Origin: an uncultured Muribaculaceae bacterium
Lineage (GTDB): Bacteria > Bacteroidota > Bacteroidia > Bacteroidales > Muribaculaceae
DNA length: 56,989 nucleotides
Direction: 5' to 3'
Assembly (NCBI GenBank): GCA_904502025.1
Contig: CAJGDJ010000013.1
Coordinates: 1-56,989 of the forward strand
Made by a program: the position numbers and the translations under genes. Below are positions 19,176 through 27,100 of the stretch, in pieces (within the stretch, counting starts at the first letter, position 1; every line of letters begins with the position of its first letter). The notes beneath the pieces are model-generated. The model saw only the letters and a list, made by a program, of their open reading frames with translations. It did no database searches and had not been told where the DNA came from.

Positions 19176-20633
19176 ATGGCAAAACTCTCACGTAGCAATC
19201 TCACTCAAGGAGCATTAAAAGCTCTCGGAATTTTTGGAGGAGTGCAGATGATTAACATCATTTGCTCAATTCTACGCACAAAGTTGATTGCCATTTGGAT
19301 TGGAGCAGCCGGAGTGGGATTGTTTGGCTTGTATAATTCGGCAATAGAATTGTTGAGCGTGATATTTAACCTCGGAATGAGAAATAGTGCAGTGCGAGAT
19401 ATTGCATCTGCGACAGAAACCGAAACATCGCGAACCGTAGTAGTGGTGCGACGCTGGGCGTGGATATTAGGTTTGATAGGTTTGCTTGTAACAGTTCTTA
19501 TATCTCCACTTTTGAGCGAATTTACTTTTGGCGATGGGAATCACACGGTAGCATTTATGATTATTGCTATTATAATATTGCTGTCGTCGGTGCAGAATGG
19601 GGAGCTGGCGGTGTTGCAAGGCACACAACAATTACGCCGATTGGCACGAGCATCGGTGAGTGGGGTAGTAGTGGGTGTTGTTATTTCTATTCCCATGTTT
19701 TATTATTGGGGAATCGATAGTGTGTTGCCGGCATTGGTGGTGTTTTCATTGGCTACTACGATTGCGGTTTTGTTGCAAAGAGTCTCAGTTGCAAAGCCTT
19801 CGCCAAGTGTTACAATAAAAGAAACTGTCGAAAGAGGTAGGGGGTTTATGATTCTCGGCATATATCTCACTGTGTCGGCTATTGTAACCAATCTTGCATC
19901 ATATTTATTTATGTCGTATCTCAATCACGTTGGTGACACTGAAGTTGTAGGGCATTATCAGGCGGGATTTACTTTAGTGAATAAATATGTAGGATTGATA
20001 TTTACGGCAATCGCAATGGAGTATTATCCTCGATTATCTCAAGTAGGAGTATCGAAACGTCGTACATCGACGTTTGTGTCGCATGAAATGTCAATAGCTC
20101 TATGGATTTTATTTCCTGTGATAGCTATATTTGTTGCATTGGGAGAAATAATAGTAACAACACTTTATTCGTCGGAATTTTTGGTTGTTGTGCCATTTAT
20201 AGTGTGGGCAATAGTAGGAACAATATTCCGGGCTATTTCATGGTGTATCGCATTTGTGATATTGGCACGTGGAGATGGTAAGATATATTTGTTGACCGAA
20301 ACATTAAGTGCCATAAGTTGTATTCTTCTCAATATTGGTGCATATAAATATTGGGGGTTGGAAGGACTGGGAGTGGCTTATCTGGTGTGGTATGTGATAT
20401 ATACCATTGATGTATGGGTTGTGTATCGTTATCGCTACGGATTGTCGTTGGGCAATGGAATGATACGATTGATATTGCTCGTTGTTGTTTCGGCAACAGT
20501 AAGCACACTGGGATATATTTATATGGGGTGGTGGATTCCGGCTATAATAGCATTAATTGCCTTGCCCTACACATATAAACATCTTATTAGAAGAAAATCA
20601 AGAATTAAACAGCCGGTAGGCTCATGCCATTGA
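19176..20633 (+). CDS. Polysaccharide flippase (MOP superfamily, Wzx-like O-antigen translocase)
   Basis: A 485-residue integral membrane protein with about 12-14 hydrophobic segments along its length and the N-terminal family pattern LRTKLIAIWIGAAGVGLFGLYNS. Members flip lipid-linked sugar repeat units across the inner membrane. The gene follows the EnvC gene by 6 bp. Its last 29 bp overlap the 3' end of the convergent dGTPase gene. The linked glycan is unknown, and no glycosyltransferase genes are nearby. Confidence 0.85.
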   Translation: MAKLSRSNLTQGALKALGIFGGVQMINIICSILRTKLIAIWIGAAGVGLFGLYNSAIELLSVIFNLGMRNSAVRDIASATETETSRTVVVVRRWAWILGLIGLLVTVLISPLLSEFTFGDGNHTVAFMIIAIIILLSSVQNGELAVLQGTQQLRRLARASVSGVVVGVVISIPMFYYWGIDSVLPALVVFSLATTIAVLLQRVSVAKPSPSVTIKETVERGRGFMILGIYLTVSAIVTNLASYLFMSYLNHVGDTEVVGHYQAGFTLVNKYVGLIFTAIAMEYYPRLSQVGVSKRRTSTFVSHEMSIALWILFPVIAIFVALGEIIVTTLYSSEFLVVVPFIVWAIVGTIFRAISWCIAFVILARGDGKIYLLTETLSAISCILLNIGAYKYWGLEGLGVAYLVWYVIYTIDVWVVYRYRYGLSLGNGMIRLILLVVVSATVSTLGYIYMGWWIPAIIALIALPYTYKHLIRRKSRIKQPVGSCH

Positions 20634-21951
20634 GCTTGCGATATAAATCGAGAGCATATACGTCGGTCATTCCCGAAACATGGTCAATGACACCTTGAAT
20701 GCGACCATATAGTGTGGGGGCATTAATGTCGTATTGTTGTGGAACTTTTGATAATAATAGTTTTGAGTAATTAAGCTGTGGATTGGTTACGGCATAGATA
20801 AATTTTCCCAATAGATACGTGATAATCTGGTTCCCGGCAAGCTCAATGTCAACAACATCACCGGCTTTGTAAATTTTAGCCCACGACATTTCGTTGCAAC
20901 GATTGTAACCTTCACGTTCAAGACTTGGGATATGATCAATTAACGACCCATTGAAACGACCTTCCAATATTTCATCTTCGTGTGCAACAAATGCCTCGGC
21001 ACAGCGACTAACCAATCGCCCGATAACACATGAACGCATATAGGATACTTTTTCATTAGGGTCGGCAACGTTTTTCATTACTTCTATCATGTGCTGACGG
21101 CGTTTATCTTCAAAGAATCCCATTAATAAGTTGGTAACTTCTTCGGTAGTGAGGATTTTGAGTTTATGTGCATCTTCAATGTCCATCACTTCATAGCAAA
21201 TATCGTCGGCAGCTTCAACGATATACACTAATGGATGTCGCACGAATGCCACCTCTCCATTTGAACCATATCGAGGCAGTATTCCCAATTCATTGGCTAT
21301 GCGTTCAAAATCGTTTTTTTCCGATATGAAAAACCCAAATTTATTGGCATTGCCTGCCAACGTTGACTCGTAGGGATATTTTACGATCGATGCAAGCATA
21401 GAATAAGTCATGGCAAAACCACCGGGACGACGTCCCTCAAATTGGTGTATGAGCAATCGCAAAGAGTTGGCATTTCCCTCAAAGTGTATCAAATCGTTCC
21501 ATTCTTCCTTTGATAGCTCTTTTTGCAATCCTACGCCTTCCCCTTCGGAAAAAAATGTCGATATGGCCTTTTCGCCCGAATGCCCAAATGGAGGATTTCC
21601 CAAATCGTGAGCGAGACAAGCAGCAGCGACAATATCGCCCAGGTCATTTAACTTATTACACCAGGGCTCAGATTTATAATTTATTTGCAACGCATTGCTG
21701 ACCTCATTTGCCAATGAACGTCCCACGCAAGACACCTCCATACTATGAGTTAATCGATTGTGAACAAATATGCTCCCTGGCAAGGGGAATACCTGTGTTT
21801 TATTTTGCAATCGGCGAAATGGTGACGAGAATACCAATCGATCATAGTCGCGTTGAAAATCACTTCTTGCCCCGGGAGTGGGATTGTGATATTGTTCCAA
21901 CCCAAATCGTTTATCGCTGATGAGCTTTTCCCATTGCATTCTTTTTGTCAT
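20605..21951 (-). CDS. dgt: dGTP triphosphohydrolase (dGTPase), HD-domain
   Basis: A 448-residue HD-superfamily protein. Hydrolyses dGTP (or dNTPs) to the nucleoside and tripolyphosphate in the cytoplasm, adjusting nucleotide pools. The HD metal site is clear: HNRLTHSMEV, then LAHDLGNPPFGHSGE (HD plus the following His), and VEAADDICYEVMDIEDA carrying the later Asp. The N-terminal RSDFQRDYDRLVFSSPFRRLQNKTQVF is diagnostic of the Dgt family. Length is normal. It is convergent with the flippase gene and overlaps its end by 29 bp. The upstream gap to greA (22-kb region) holds the greA promoter on the other strand. Confidence 0.93.
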   Translation of the reverse strand: MTKRMQWEKLISDKRFGLEQYHNPTPGARSDFQRDYDRLVFSSPFRRLQNKTQVFPLPGSIFVHNRLTHSMEVSCVGRSLANEVSNALQINYKSEPWCNKLNDLGDIVAAACLAHDLGNPPFGHSGEKAISTFFSEGEGVGLQKELSKEEWNDLIHFEGNANSLRLLIHQFEGRRPGGFAMTYSMLASIVKYPYESTLAGNANKFGFFISEKNDFERIANELGILPRYGSNGEVAFVRHPLVYIVEAADDICYEVMDIEDAHKLKILTTEEVTNLLMGFFEDKRRQHMIEVMKNVADPNEKVSYMRSCVIGRLVSRCAEAFVAHEDEILEGRFNGSLIDHIPSLEREGYNRCNEMSWAKIYKAGDVVDIELAGNQIITYLLGKFIYAVTNPQLNYSKLLLSKVPQQYDINAPTLYGRIQGVIDHVSGMTDVYALDLYRKLNGMSLPAV

Positions 21952-22148
21952 ATCGATTTTGTTACTTTTTATATACGTGCCAACGTTAATAATGCGATTG
22001 ATATTATTCCTAATACGAAATTACTAAAATATCCCTTTAATCGCAATCATATCATAGATTATTTTGATGACCATTGGCATATTTTTGCTACAAAATTCAT
22101 ATAATTAGTTAAATACCTCTTTTTTAGACAACAAAATGCCTCTTAAAA

Positions 22149-22179
22149 TTGTATTATTGAATAATTATGACTACCTTTG
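22149..22179 (+). promoter_or_regulatory. Promoter of greA
   Basis: TTG at 22149-22151, 20 nt, TACCTTTG at 22172-22179. Predicted start near 22186, with an 85-nt leader before greA. It lies in the 319-bp gap 21952-22270, which otherwise shows no gene. Confidence 0.75.
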
Positions 22180-22210
22180 CAGTACAAAATAACATTAATG
22201 GACAACAAAG

Positions 22211-22246
22211 GGGTCTCACCGGTAAAGTGAGATTCTTTATTTTTTT
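22211..22246 (+). terminator. Terminator-like hairpin in the greA leader
   Basis: GGGTCTCAC (22211-22219), a 7-nt loop and GTGAGATTC (22227-22235) pair with two G-T wobbles and are followed by TTTATTTTTTT (22236-22246). It sits between the promoter and the greA start codon, so it should attenuate greA or end a short leader RNA of about 60 nt. Confidence 0.6.
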
Positions 22247-22270
22247 ACTTCATAAAAAAACTATACCACT

Positions 22271-22741
22271 ATGGCAATCACTTATATGACCAAAGAAGGT
22301 TATAAACGAAAAATGGAAGAAATTGCATATCTCGAATCGGTTAAACGCCCTGAAGTTTCACGTGCAATCGCCGAAGCAAGAGATAAAGGCGACCTTTCGG
22401 AAAATGCAGAGTATGACGCAGCTAAAGAAGCTCAAGGCTTGTTGGAGATGAAAATCGCTCAACTCAAAGACCTTGTGGCTAACGCTCGTATCATCGATGA
22501 AAGCAAACTCAACACTGATGAGATTCAAATCATGAACAAGGTGAAAATCAAAAACCTTGTAAACAACATGGAAATGGAATATACTATCGTTGCCGATAGC
22601 GAAGCTAATCTTAAAGAAAAGAAAATTGCATCAAGCACTCCCATTGCTCAAGGTTTGCTCGGACATAAACTTGGTGATGTGGTTGAAATTAAAGTTCCTT
22701 CAGGCTTGATGAAATTTGAGATTGTTGAGATTTCATTCTAA
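22271..22741 (+). CDS. greA: Transcription elongation factor GreA
   Basis: A 156-residue GreA: it enters the RNA polymerase secondary channel and stimulates cleavage of backtracked RNA. Diagnostic are MTKEGYKRKMEEIAYLESVKRPE at the start, the tip region SRAIAEARDKGDLSENAEYDAAKE with the two acidic residues at the coiled-coil tip (DLSEN), and the C-terminal ISSTPIAQGLLGHKLGD-type FKBP-like domain (here IASSTPIAQGLLGHKLGD). Length is normal. The upstream hairpin suggests leader control. The HIT gene follows by 30 bp. Confidence 0.96.
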   Translation: MAITYMTKEGYKRKMEEIAYLESVKRPEVSRAIAEARDKGDLSENAEYDAAKEAQGLLEMKIAQLKDLVANARIIDESKLNTDEIQIMNKVKIKNLVNNMEMEYTIVADSEANLKEKKIASSTPIAQGLLGHKLGDVVEIKVPSGLMKFEIVEISF

Positions 22742-22771
22742 TTATATTAACCATTAAAACCTATTATCACA

Positions 22772-23188
22772 ATGCCAACTATTTTTAGTAGAATTGTAGC
22801 AGGAGAGATTCCAAGCTACAAAGTTGCCGAAGACGAAAAACATTTTGCATTTCTCGACATCAATCCAGTTGCTGCCGGTCATGTGCTTGTAATCCCAAAA
22901 CAAGAAGTGGATTATATCTTTGATTTGAATGATGATGACTACCTCGCATTGCAATTGTTTGCAAAACGTGTAGCTGAAGCTATTAAACAAGCATTGCCAT
23001 GCAAACGTGTGGGGGTAGCAGTAATGGGCATGGAAGTGCCTCATACTCACATTCATCTAATTCCTATTAACGAGGAAGCCGACATGAATTTTTTCAAAGA
23101 AAAAGCTTCGTTGTCGGTTGAAGAAATGACTGAAATTGCCACTAAAATCAGTCAAAATATTGCAAATCAACACTCTGAAGTGTATTAG
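22772..23188 (+). CDS. HIT family (histidine triad) protein
   Basis: A 138-residue histidine-triad nucleotide-binding protein: IFSRIVAGEIPSYKVAED at the N-terminus, the fold core GHVLVIPKQEV, and the active-site triad PHTHIHLIP (HxHxH). HIT proteins hydrolyse nucleotide phosphoramidates or dinucleotide polyphosphates; the physiological substrate is unknown. It lies 30 bp after greA and is probably on the same mRNA, ended by the palindrome at 23228-23266. Confidence 0.92.
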   Translation: MPTIFSRIVAGEIPSYKVAEDEKHFAFLDINPVAAGHVLVIPKQEVDYIFDLNDDDYLALQLFAKRVAEAIKQALPCKRVGVAVMGMEVPHTHIHLIPINEEADMNFFKEKASLSVEEMTEIATKISQNIANQHSEVY

Positions 23189-23227
23189 AATTAAAGAGGC
23201 GTCGAATAAATATTACTATCAATATAA

Positions 23228-23266
23228 AAATAACGAGCTTGTAATCCCATTACATGCTCGTTATTT
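23228..23266. terminator. Bidirectional terminator between HIT and DUF2752 genes
   Basis: AAATAACGAGC (23228-23238) pairs with GCTCGTTATTT (23256-23266), and inside it TGTAAT pairs with ATTACA around CCC, giving a nearly continuous 17-bp hairpin. It can stop transcription from both sides and includes the stop codon of the minus-strand gene. Confidence 0.8.
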
Positions 23267-23669
23267 GTGTTTCGGTAAATTCTTTCCAAAAAGAAAGATT
23301 GCGAATCACCCACCAAGCTATCATCAAAATCACAAGTGTTGCAATTGTTATTGGGTGAGATAATATCTTTTTTGCATTTTGGACAATATCCCAATTTAAG
23401 AAAGAAGTGAGAATTAATGTTGCGAAATAAGGCAGCATTAGTGTTAGATAAGGGTTATGCCAAAATGCTTTATTAATTTCCCCAGAAAATAGAGCTATTA
23501 TTGATCGTTGCATGCCACATGTGGGGCAATCAAAACCGGTTAATGTGCGAAATATACACTTAAAATAGAATGAGTCAAAAACGATATAATTTAGGAACAA
23601 AAGAAAAGTGGCAATTATTAGTAACCACAAAAGATAGTTGACTAATTTGCCACTTTTTTTATTTTTCAC
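23250..23669 (-). CDS. DUF2752 membrane protein
   Basis: A 139-residue membrane protein with three hydrophobic segments (about 10-30, 77-95 and 104-122). Between the first and second it carries the family signature GFDCPTCGMQRSI (about residues 45-57), a cysteine pair of unknown function. DUF2752 proteins are small inner-membrane proteins without a known role. It lies 10 bp downstream of the TM2-domain gene on the same strand, a pairing that is common, and the two should be co-transcribed from the promoter at 23942-23973. Confidence 0.85.
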   Translation of the reverse strand: MKNKKSGKLVNYLLWLLIIATFLLFLNYIVFDSFYFKCIFRTLTGFDCPTCGMQRSIIALFSGEINKAFWHNPYLTLMLPYFATLILTSFLNWDIVQNAKKILSHPITIATLVILMIAWWVIRNLSFWKEFTETQITSM

Positions 23670-23679
23670 GATTGAAGTA

Positions 23680-23892
23680 TTATTCGCTGATTATTTTACC
23701 TTCACCATCGGTGTATTTTTTAGTTAGAAGCATAATGAAGTCAATCAAAGTCCAAACTCCACAACCTCCACATGTCAATAATTGAATAATACCATTAACT
23801 GTTTTGCCTGCATAAAAACTGTGTATTCCTAAACCACCTAAGAAGAAACATAATAGCACAGTGGTTAACCAACTTTTTTCACTTTGTTCCAT
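23680..23892 (-). CDS. TM2 domain protein
   Basis: A 70-residue protein made of one TM2 domain: two membrane helices (LTTVLLCFFLGGLGIHSFYA and the later TCGGCGVWTLIDFIMLL) joined by GKTVNGIIQLL. The G-G-hHxFY motif in helix 1 and the W-x-LID motif in helix 2 are diagnostic. Function unknown. First gene of a two-gene unit with the DUF2752 gene. Confidence 0.88.
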   Translation of the reverse strand: MEQSEKSWLTTVLLCFFLGGLGIHSFYAGKTVNGIIQLLTCGGCGVWTLIDFIMLLTKKYTDGEGKIISE

Positions 23893-23941
23893 AATTTCAA
23901 TAGTTTTATTAGTTAGGGTTATCGATTTGATTAATCATATA

Positions 23942-23973
23942 CAAATATAATGCAATTTATTATTAATTGCCAA
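23942..23973 (-). promoter_or_regulatory. Promoter of the TM2-DUF2752 unit
   Basis: On the minus strand: TTG (23973-23971), 21 nt, TATATTTG (23949-23942), a good Bacteroidetes promoter 50 bp before the TM2 gene. Confidence 0.7.
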
Positions 23974-23984
23974 ATATTTAAGCC

Positions 23985-24440
23985 TTATTTCAACTTTTTC
24001 TTAAAGTCTTCGTAATCTTTTAATGCGTCACTAAAAGATTTAGATATGTAATCTTTATCAGCAAGTACTTTTAGTTTATACCATTCGAAAAAACCTTCTA
24101 AGTCATCATATTTTGTGTGATCATAAGAGGATAACTGCTGTTTTAAGTTCTCCAGGTGTTTGTTTACACTTTCTATCTTTCTCTCCAATTCAATGATAGC
24201 TATTTTGTGGGCTTGTTTAAGTTCTGTAATCTCTTTTTCTTTTTGTGCTTTAGCTTGCTTGCAGCGTTTTAATAATGAAGAACCCCAGTCAGCAATAATT
24301 ATTACAATCATAGTTATCCCAAAGAAACAAGTCAAAAAATGAGGATATTCACGACAACAAATACAATCTGTATTTGTAATTGAGACTACTACAGTGGCAA
24401 TAAGAAAAGCAATTGCCAAAATTAGATTTTTTAAGTTCAT
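23985..24440 (-). CDS. Hypothetical membrane-anchored coiled-coil protein
   Basis: A 151-residue protein not recognised as any family. Two hydrophobic stretches at the N-terminus (about 5-20 and 35-52, with the cysteines of TDCICCREY between them) are followed by a long charged coiled coil (about 58-105, KEITELKQAHKIAIIELER) and a helical C-terminus. Probably anchored in the inner membrane with the coiled coil in the cytoplasm. It stands alone between the TM2 and EamA genes. Confidence 0.6.
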   Translation of the reverse strand: MNLKNLILAIAFLIATVVVSITNTDCICCREYPHFLTCFFGITMIVIIIADWGSSLLKRCKQAKAQKEKEITELKQAHKIAIIELERKIESVNKHLENLKQQLSSYDHTKYDDLEGFFEWYKLKVLADKDYISKSFSDALKDYEDFKKKLK

Positions 24441-24534
24441 AATTACTAAAATTTAGATGTTTATAAAATTATAATTTGATTTTCTATTTCAAATAAAACT
24501 TAAAGTGCAAAATGTAAAAGTTGTAGATCCATAA

Positions 24535-25458
24535 TCACTTCTTTCCCTCATTTATCACATAAATGCCGGTGGTGGCAAGGAGGGCGGCGATGAGGTATTC
24601 CGGGTAAAATGGCTCGCCGAGGCATAGGCATGAGGTTATTGCACCTACAATGGGAATCAGAGAGTTGAATATCGCCACTTTGCCCACAGGGTTGCAACTC
24701 AATAGTTTGTTATATAGTGCAAATCCAAGTGTGGATATTGCAATGAGTAGCCCCAAGATTATCAGCCCTTGAGTGGTGATGAGGGGTAGGGTGCCTCCTA
24801 ATGCGAGCCCGGGAATGATGAGCAATAATCCACCTATGGCAAGGCTATAGCCGGTGCCTACAAATATATCCACCCGTCGGCCTAATCCACGAGTCATCAA
24901 TCCGGCAAAAGCCGAGCAAAGAGCGTTGAGGATAATCATTCCATCGCCCATGAGTGTAAATTGACCACTATCTCCTCCACTTATGTTTAGTGTGAGAATG
25001 CCGGTAAATCCTATTACACACCCTATGATTTTACTTGGCGTGAGTTGATCGCTTTTGAATACCATGCACGCCAACAGCACGAGCAAGAAAGTGCCTAATG
25101 AGTTGAGGATAGCTGCTCTTGCTCCTTCGCTGTGCGACAAACCGATGTAGAAGAAAGTGTAGTGCAGGGTGGTGTTGAGTAGGGCAAATGCGATGAGATA
25201 AAGCCAATCCCAAGAGGCTGCCATTTTGAAACTTTTGTGAGAACTTCTGCCAATGGCAAGGATTATTAACCCCGAAATGGCAAAACGAACTCCGGCAAAC
25301 AGCATTTTGCTACCGGTCATATCTTGCGTGATACCCCATTCGCAAAATCCGAGTTTGATTAAAGGGTACGCCCACCCCCATGCAATAGCCGCAGTGAGAG
25401 CGAACACCACCACCCACACCGGCCGTTGAAAAATGCTTATAGATTGATTTTTTGCCAT
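24535..25458 (-). CDS. EamA/DMT-family transporter
   Basis: A 307-residue drug/metabolite transporter with about ten membrane helices arranged as two EamA repeats (about residues 12-150 and 165-302). Recognisable pieces are AIAWGWAYPLIKLG near the N-terminus, the helix-4/5 pattern ALLNTTLHYTFFYIGLSHSEGARAAIL, and in the second repeat GFALYNKLLSCNPVGKVAIFNSLIPIVGAI. Typical members export amino acids or other metabolites; the substrate is not predictable. It points away from the T6SS region and marks the left border of the accessory segment. Confidence 0.88.
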   Translation of the reverse strand: MAKNQSISIFQRPVWVVVFALTAAIAWGWAYPLIKLGFCEWGITQDMTGSKMLFAGVRFAISGLIILAIGRSSHKSFKMAASWDWLYLIAFALLNTTLHYTFFYIGLSHSEGARAAILNSLGTFLLVLLACMVFKSDQLTPSKIIGCVIGFTGILTLNISGGDSGQFTLMGDGMIILNALCSAFAGLMTRGLGRRVDIFVGTGYSLAIGGLLLIIPGLALGGTLPLITTQGLIILGLLIAISTLGFALYNKLLSCNPVGKVAIFNSLIPIVGAITSCLCLGEPFYPEYLIAALLATTGIYVINEGKK

Positions 25459-25619
25459 ATTACTATTAACGAGAAAAATTCTATGAAATTACACTTCTCA
25501 ATACTTTATTTGCAATATCCACTTGTTGCAAATAAGGTAATAGATCTGTTTTATTAATATTAAGTAAAAAAGCATTTCGTCGTTTATATAATCGTATTAA
25601 CAAAATTAATTTTCAAATT

Positions 25620-26807
25620 ATGGCTACAGTAAAAGTTAAATTACGATTTTCAAAAGTAGAAGGTAAAACCGGTGTTATTTATTATCAAATTTCACACAAT
25701 AGAAAAATTCGGCATATTACAACAAATTTGCATGTTTTCCCCGAAGATTGGGATTCTAATGCTGAGATGGTAAAAATAGGGACTCCTAATTTTTTGACTA
25801 TTCAACAGAGGGTAACTGAGGATATATTGAATATTTGGAGAATAATAGATGATTTTGACGAAAAGGGGGCAGAATATTCGGTATTAGACATTGTTGATCG
25901 TTTTTCCACCCCAAAACTATTATTGATAGATTATATATCAGCACAAATAGATATTTTAAGAACAATGAATAGGCTGGGAACTGCATTAGCTTATGAAAAA
26001 GTGATACATAGTTTTTCTCAATTTTTGGGAGACAAAAAAATACCACTTTCAGAAATCTCAGAGCAAATAATAATTGAATATAACGCATTTCTGATACAAC
26101 GAGGATTGGTGAGAAATTCAATATCGTTTTATATGCGTATATTACGAGCAGTTTATAACAAAGCAGTAAATCAACATTTGATAACTCAAAAATATCCGTT
26201 TAAGGAAGTTTATACCGGTGTTGATAATACACGAAAACGAGCAGTATCAGAGGCTACAATTATAAAAATACACAAAATAGATTTACCAATAGGTTCCCCA
26301 ATCGCATTTGCCCGAGATTTATTTATATTTAGTTATTGCACACGAGGAATGGCATTTGTGGATATTGCTTTTTTGAAAAAATCAAATATTCAAAATGGTA
26401 ATATTTGTTATGCACGTCGTAAAACAGGAAAATTGTTGACAATAAAAATAGAACCAAGTATCCAGCGTATAATAGATCGATATGCAACATCAAATACTCT
26501 ATATGTTTTTCCTATAATAACCTCTGCAGATGAGGTTGTTGCTTATAATCAATACCACATGGCATTGAATACTTATAATAGATGGCTGAGAAACCTGTCA
26601 GAGATAGTAGGTAGTGAAAGCAAATTAACATCATATACTTCTCGCCATAGTTGGGCAACGGTCGCACGGAATCATAATGTGCCAATATCAGTTATCAGTG
26701 CAGGAATGGGGCATGCTTCAGAGCAAACGACGCAAATTTATTTAACAATGTTAGAAAATTCGGTAATAGATCAGGCAAATAAAAGGATTATTAATAGTAT
26801 ATCTTAA
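25620..26807 (+). CDS. Tyrosine recombinase, candidate DNA invertase for the adjacent promoter switch
   Basis: A 395-residue site-specific recombinase of the phage-integrase family. N-terminal arm domain (about 1-95), SAM-like core-binding domain (about 105-205) and catalytic domain (about 215-390). Catalytic residues are visible in order: Arg in CTRGMAFVD (about 240), Lys in RRKTGK (about 262), R and H in SRHSWAT, H in MGHASEQTTQIY, and the Tyr of QIYL. The TRGMAFVD/SRHSWAT wording is typical of Bacteroidetes Tsr/Mpi-type invertases. Its stop codon lies at the left inverted repeat of the invertible segment 26809-27064, so it most likely flips that promoter. An alternative is an integrase that brought in the T6SS region, but no attachment sites were found. 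Confidence 0.85.
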   Translation: MATVKVKLRFSKVEGKTGVIYYQISHNRKIRHITTNLHVFPEDWDSNAEMVKIGTPNFLTIQQRVTEDILNIWRIIDDFDEKGAEYSVLDIVDRFSTPKLLLIDYISAQIDILRTMNRLGTALAYEKVIHSFSQFLGDKKIPLSEISEQIIIEYNAFLIQRGLVRNSISFYMRILRAVYNKAVNQHLITQKYPFKEVYTGVDNTRKRAVSEATIIKIHKIDLPIGSPIAFARDLFIFSYCTRGMAFVDIAFLKKSNIQNGNICYARRKTGKLLTIKIEPSIQRIIDRYATSNTLYVFPIITSADEVVAYNQYHMALNTYNRWLRNLSEIVGSESKLTSYTSRHSWATVARNHNVPISVISAGMGHASEQTTQIYLTMLENSVIDQANKRIINSIS

Positions 26808-26831
26808 GAGTTCTATAAAAGAACTCTTAAG
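26803..26831. repeat. Left recombination site (IRL) with extended palindrome
   Basis: The 18-bp repeat AGTTCTATAAAAGAACTC (26809-26826) is matched exactly, in inverted orientation, at 27047-27064. Here it is embedded in a longer perfect palindrome: CTTAAGAGTTC, spacer TATAAAA, GAACTCTTAAG (11-bp arms). Arms of this kind around a 7-bp asymmetric spacer are the usual layout of a tyrosine-recombinase crossover site. The palindrome overlaps the recombinase stop codon. Confidence 0.85.
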
Positions 26832-27028
26832 AATTGCTTAATTGTTTAATATTCCAATATATACGAAATTTAGCTTCTCTTTTTTGAAACTAAATAAGTA
26901 TAAGTGCTGTTTGTTTTAATTGATTTAATAAAACTTTTAAGTAAAAAAAAGATAATAAAATCACATTAAATGACATTAACTGGTTGAAATATTTCATTAA
27001 ATCATATATTTAATTTATACTTTTTTTA

Positions 27029-27036
27029 TATCTTTG
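27029..27036 (+). promoter_or_regulatory. -7 element of the T6SS operon promoter
   Basis: TATCTTTG fits TAnnTTTG exactly. The -33 region about 20 nt upstream (near 27005-27010) has no TTG, so that element is weak. Transcription should start near 27043, placing the right inverted repeat in the mRNA leader. Confidence 0.65.
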
Positions 27037-27046
27037 CCTTTGAATT

Positions 27047-27064
27047 GAGTTCTTTTATAGAACT
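27047..27064. repeat. Right recombination site (IRR)
   Basis: GAGTTCTTTTATAGAACT, the exact reverse complement of 26809-26826. The flanking bases do not continue the match on either side, so the repeat is 18 bp. Confidence 0.85.
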
Positions 27065-27100
27065 TAGCTTAACTCATTATCTATTTGCAATGGATTAATT

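Larger units (their letters stand above)
26809..27064. promoter_or_regulatory. Invertible promoter segment (phase-variation switch) of the T6SS operon
   Basis: A 256-bp, very AT-rich segment bounded by perfect 18-bp inverted repeats, next to a tyrosine recombinase and directly upstream of the antiterminator and T6SS genes. It contains one clear promoter -7 element, TATCTTTG at 27029-27036, pointing at the T6SS operon, so the window shows the ON orientation. No CAAnnnTA-type promoter facing the other way is visible inside, so inversion should leave the operon without a promoter and direct transcription into the recombinase 3' end. Confidence 0.8.

Noticed and set aside
23191..23394. A 67-codon minus-strand frame starting MGYCPKCKKDI with two CxxC pairs, looking like a zinc ribbon.
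   Set aside because: It lies out of frame over the 3' end of the well-supported DUF2752 gene and continues across the terminator hairpin; the membrane-helix frame is the coherent one. Taken as chance.
26803..26831. The left palindrome as an ordinary terminator of the recombinase gene.
   Set aside because: It has no U-run, and its core is repeated exactly in inverted orientation 238 bp away, so a recombination site is the better reading. A side effect on termination is still possible.
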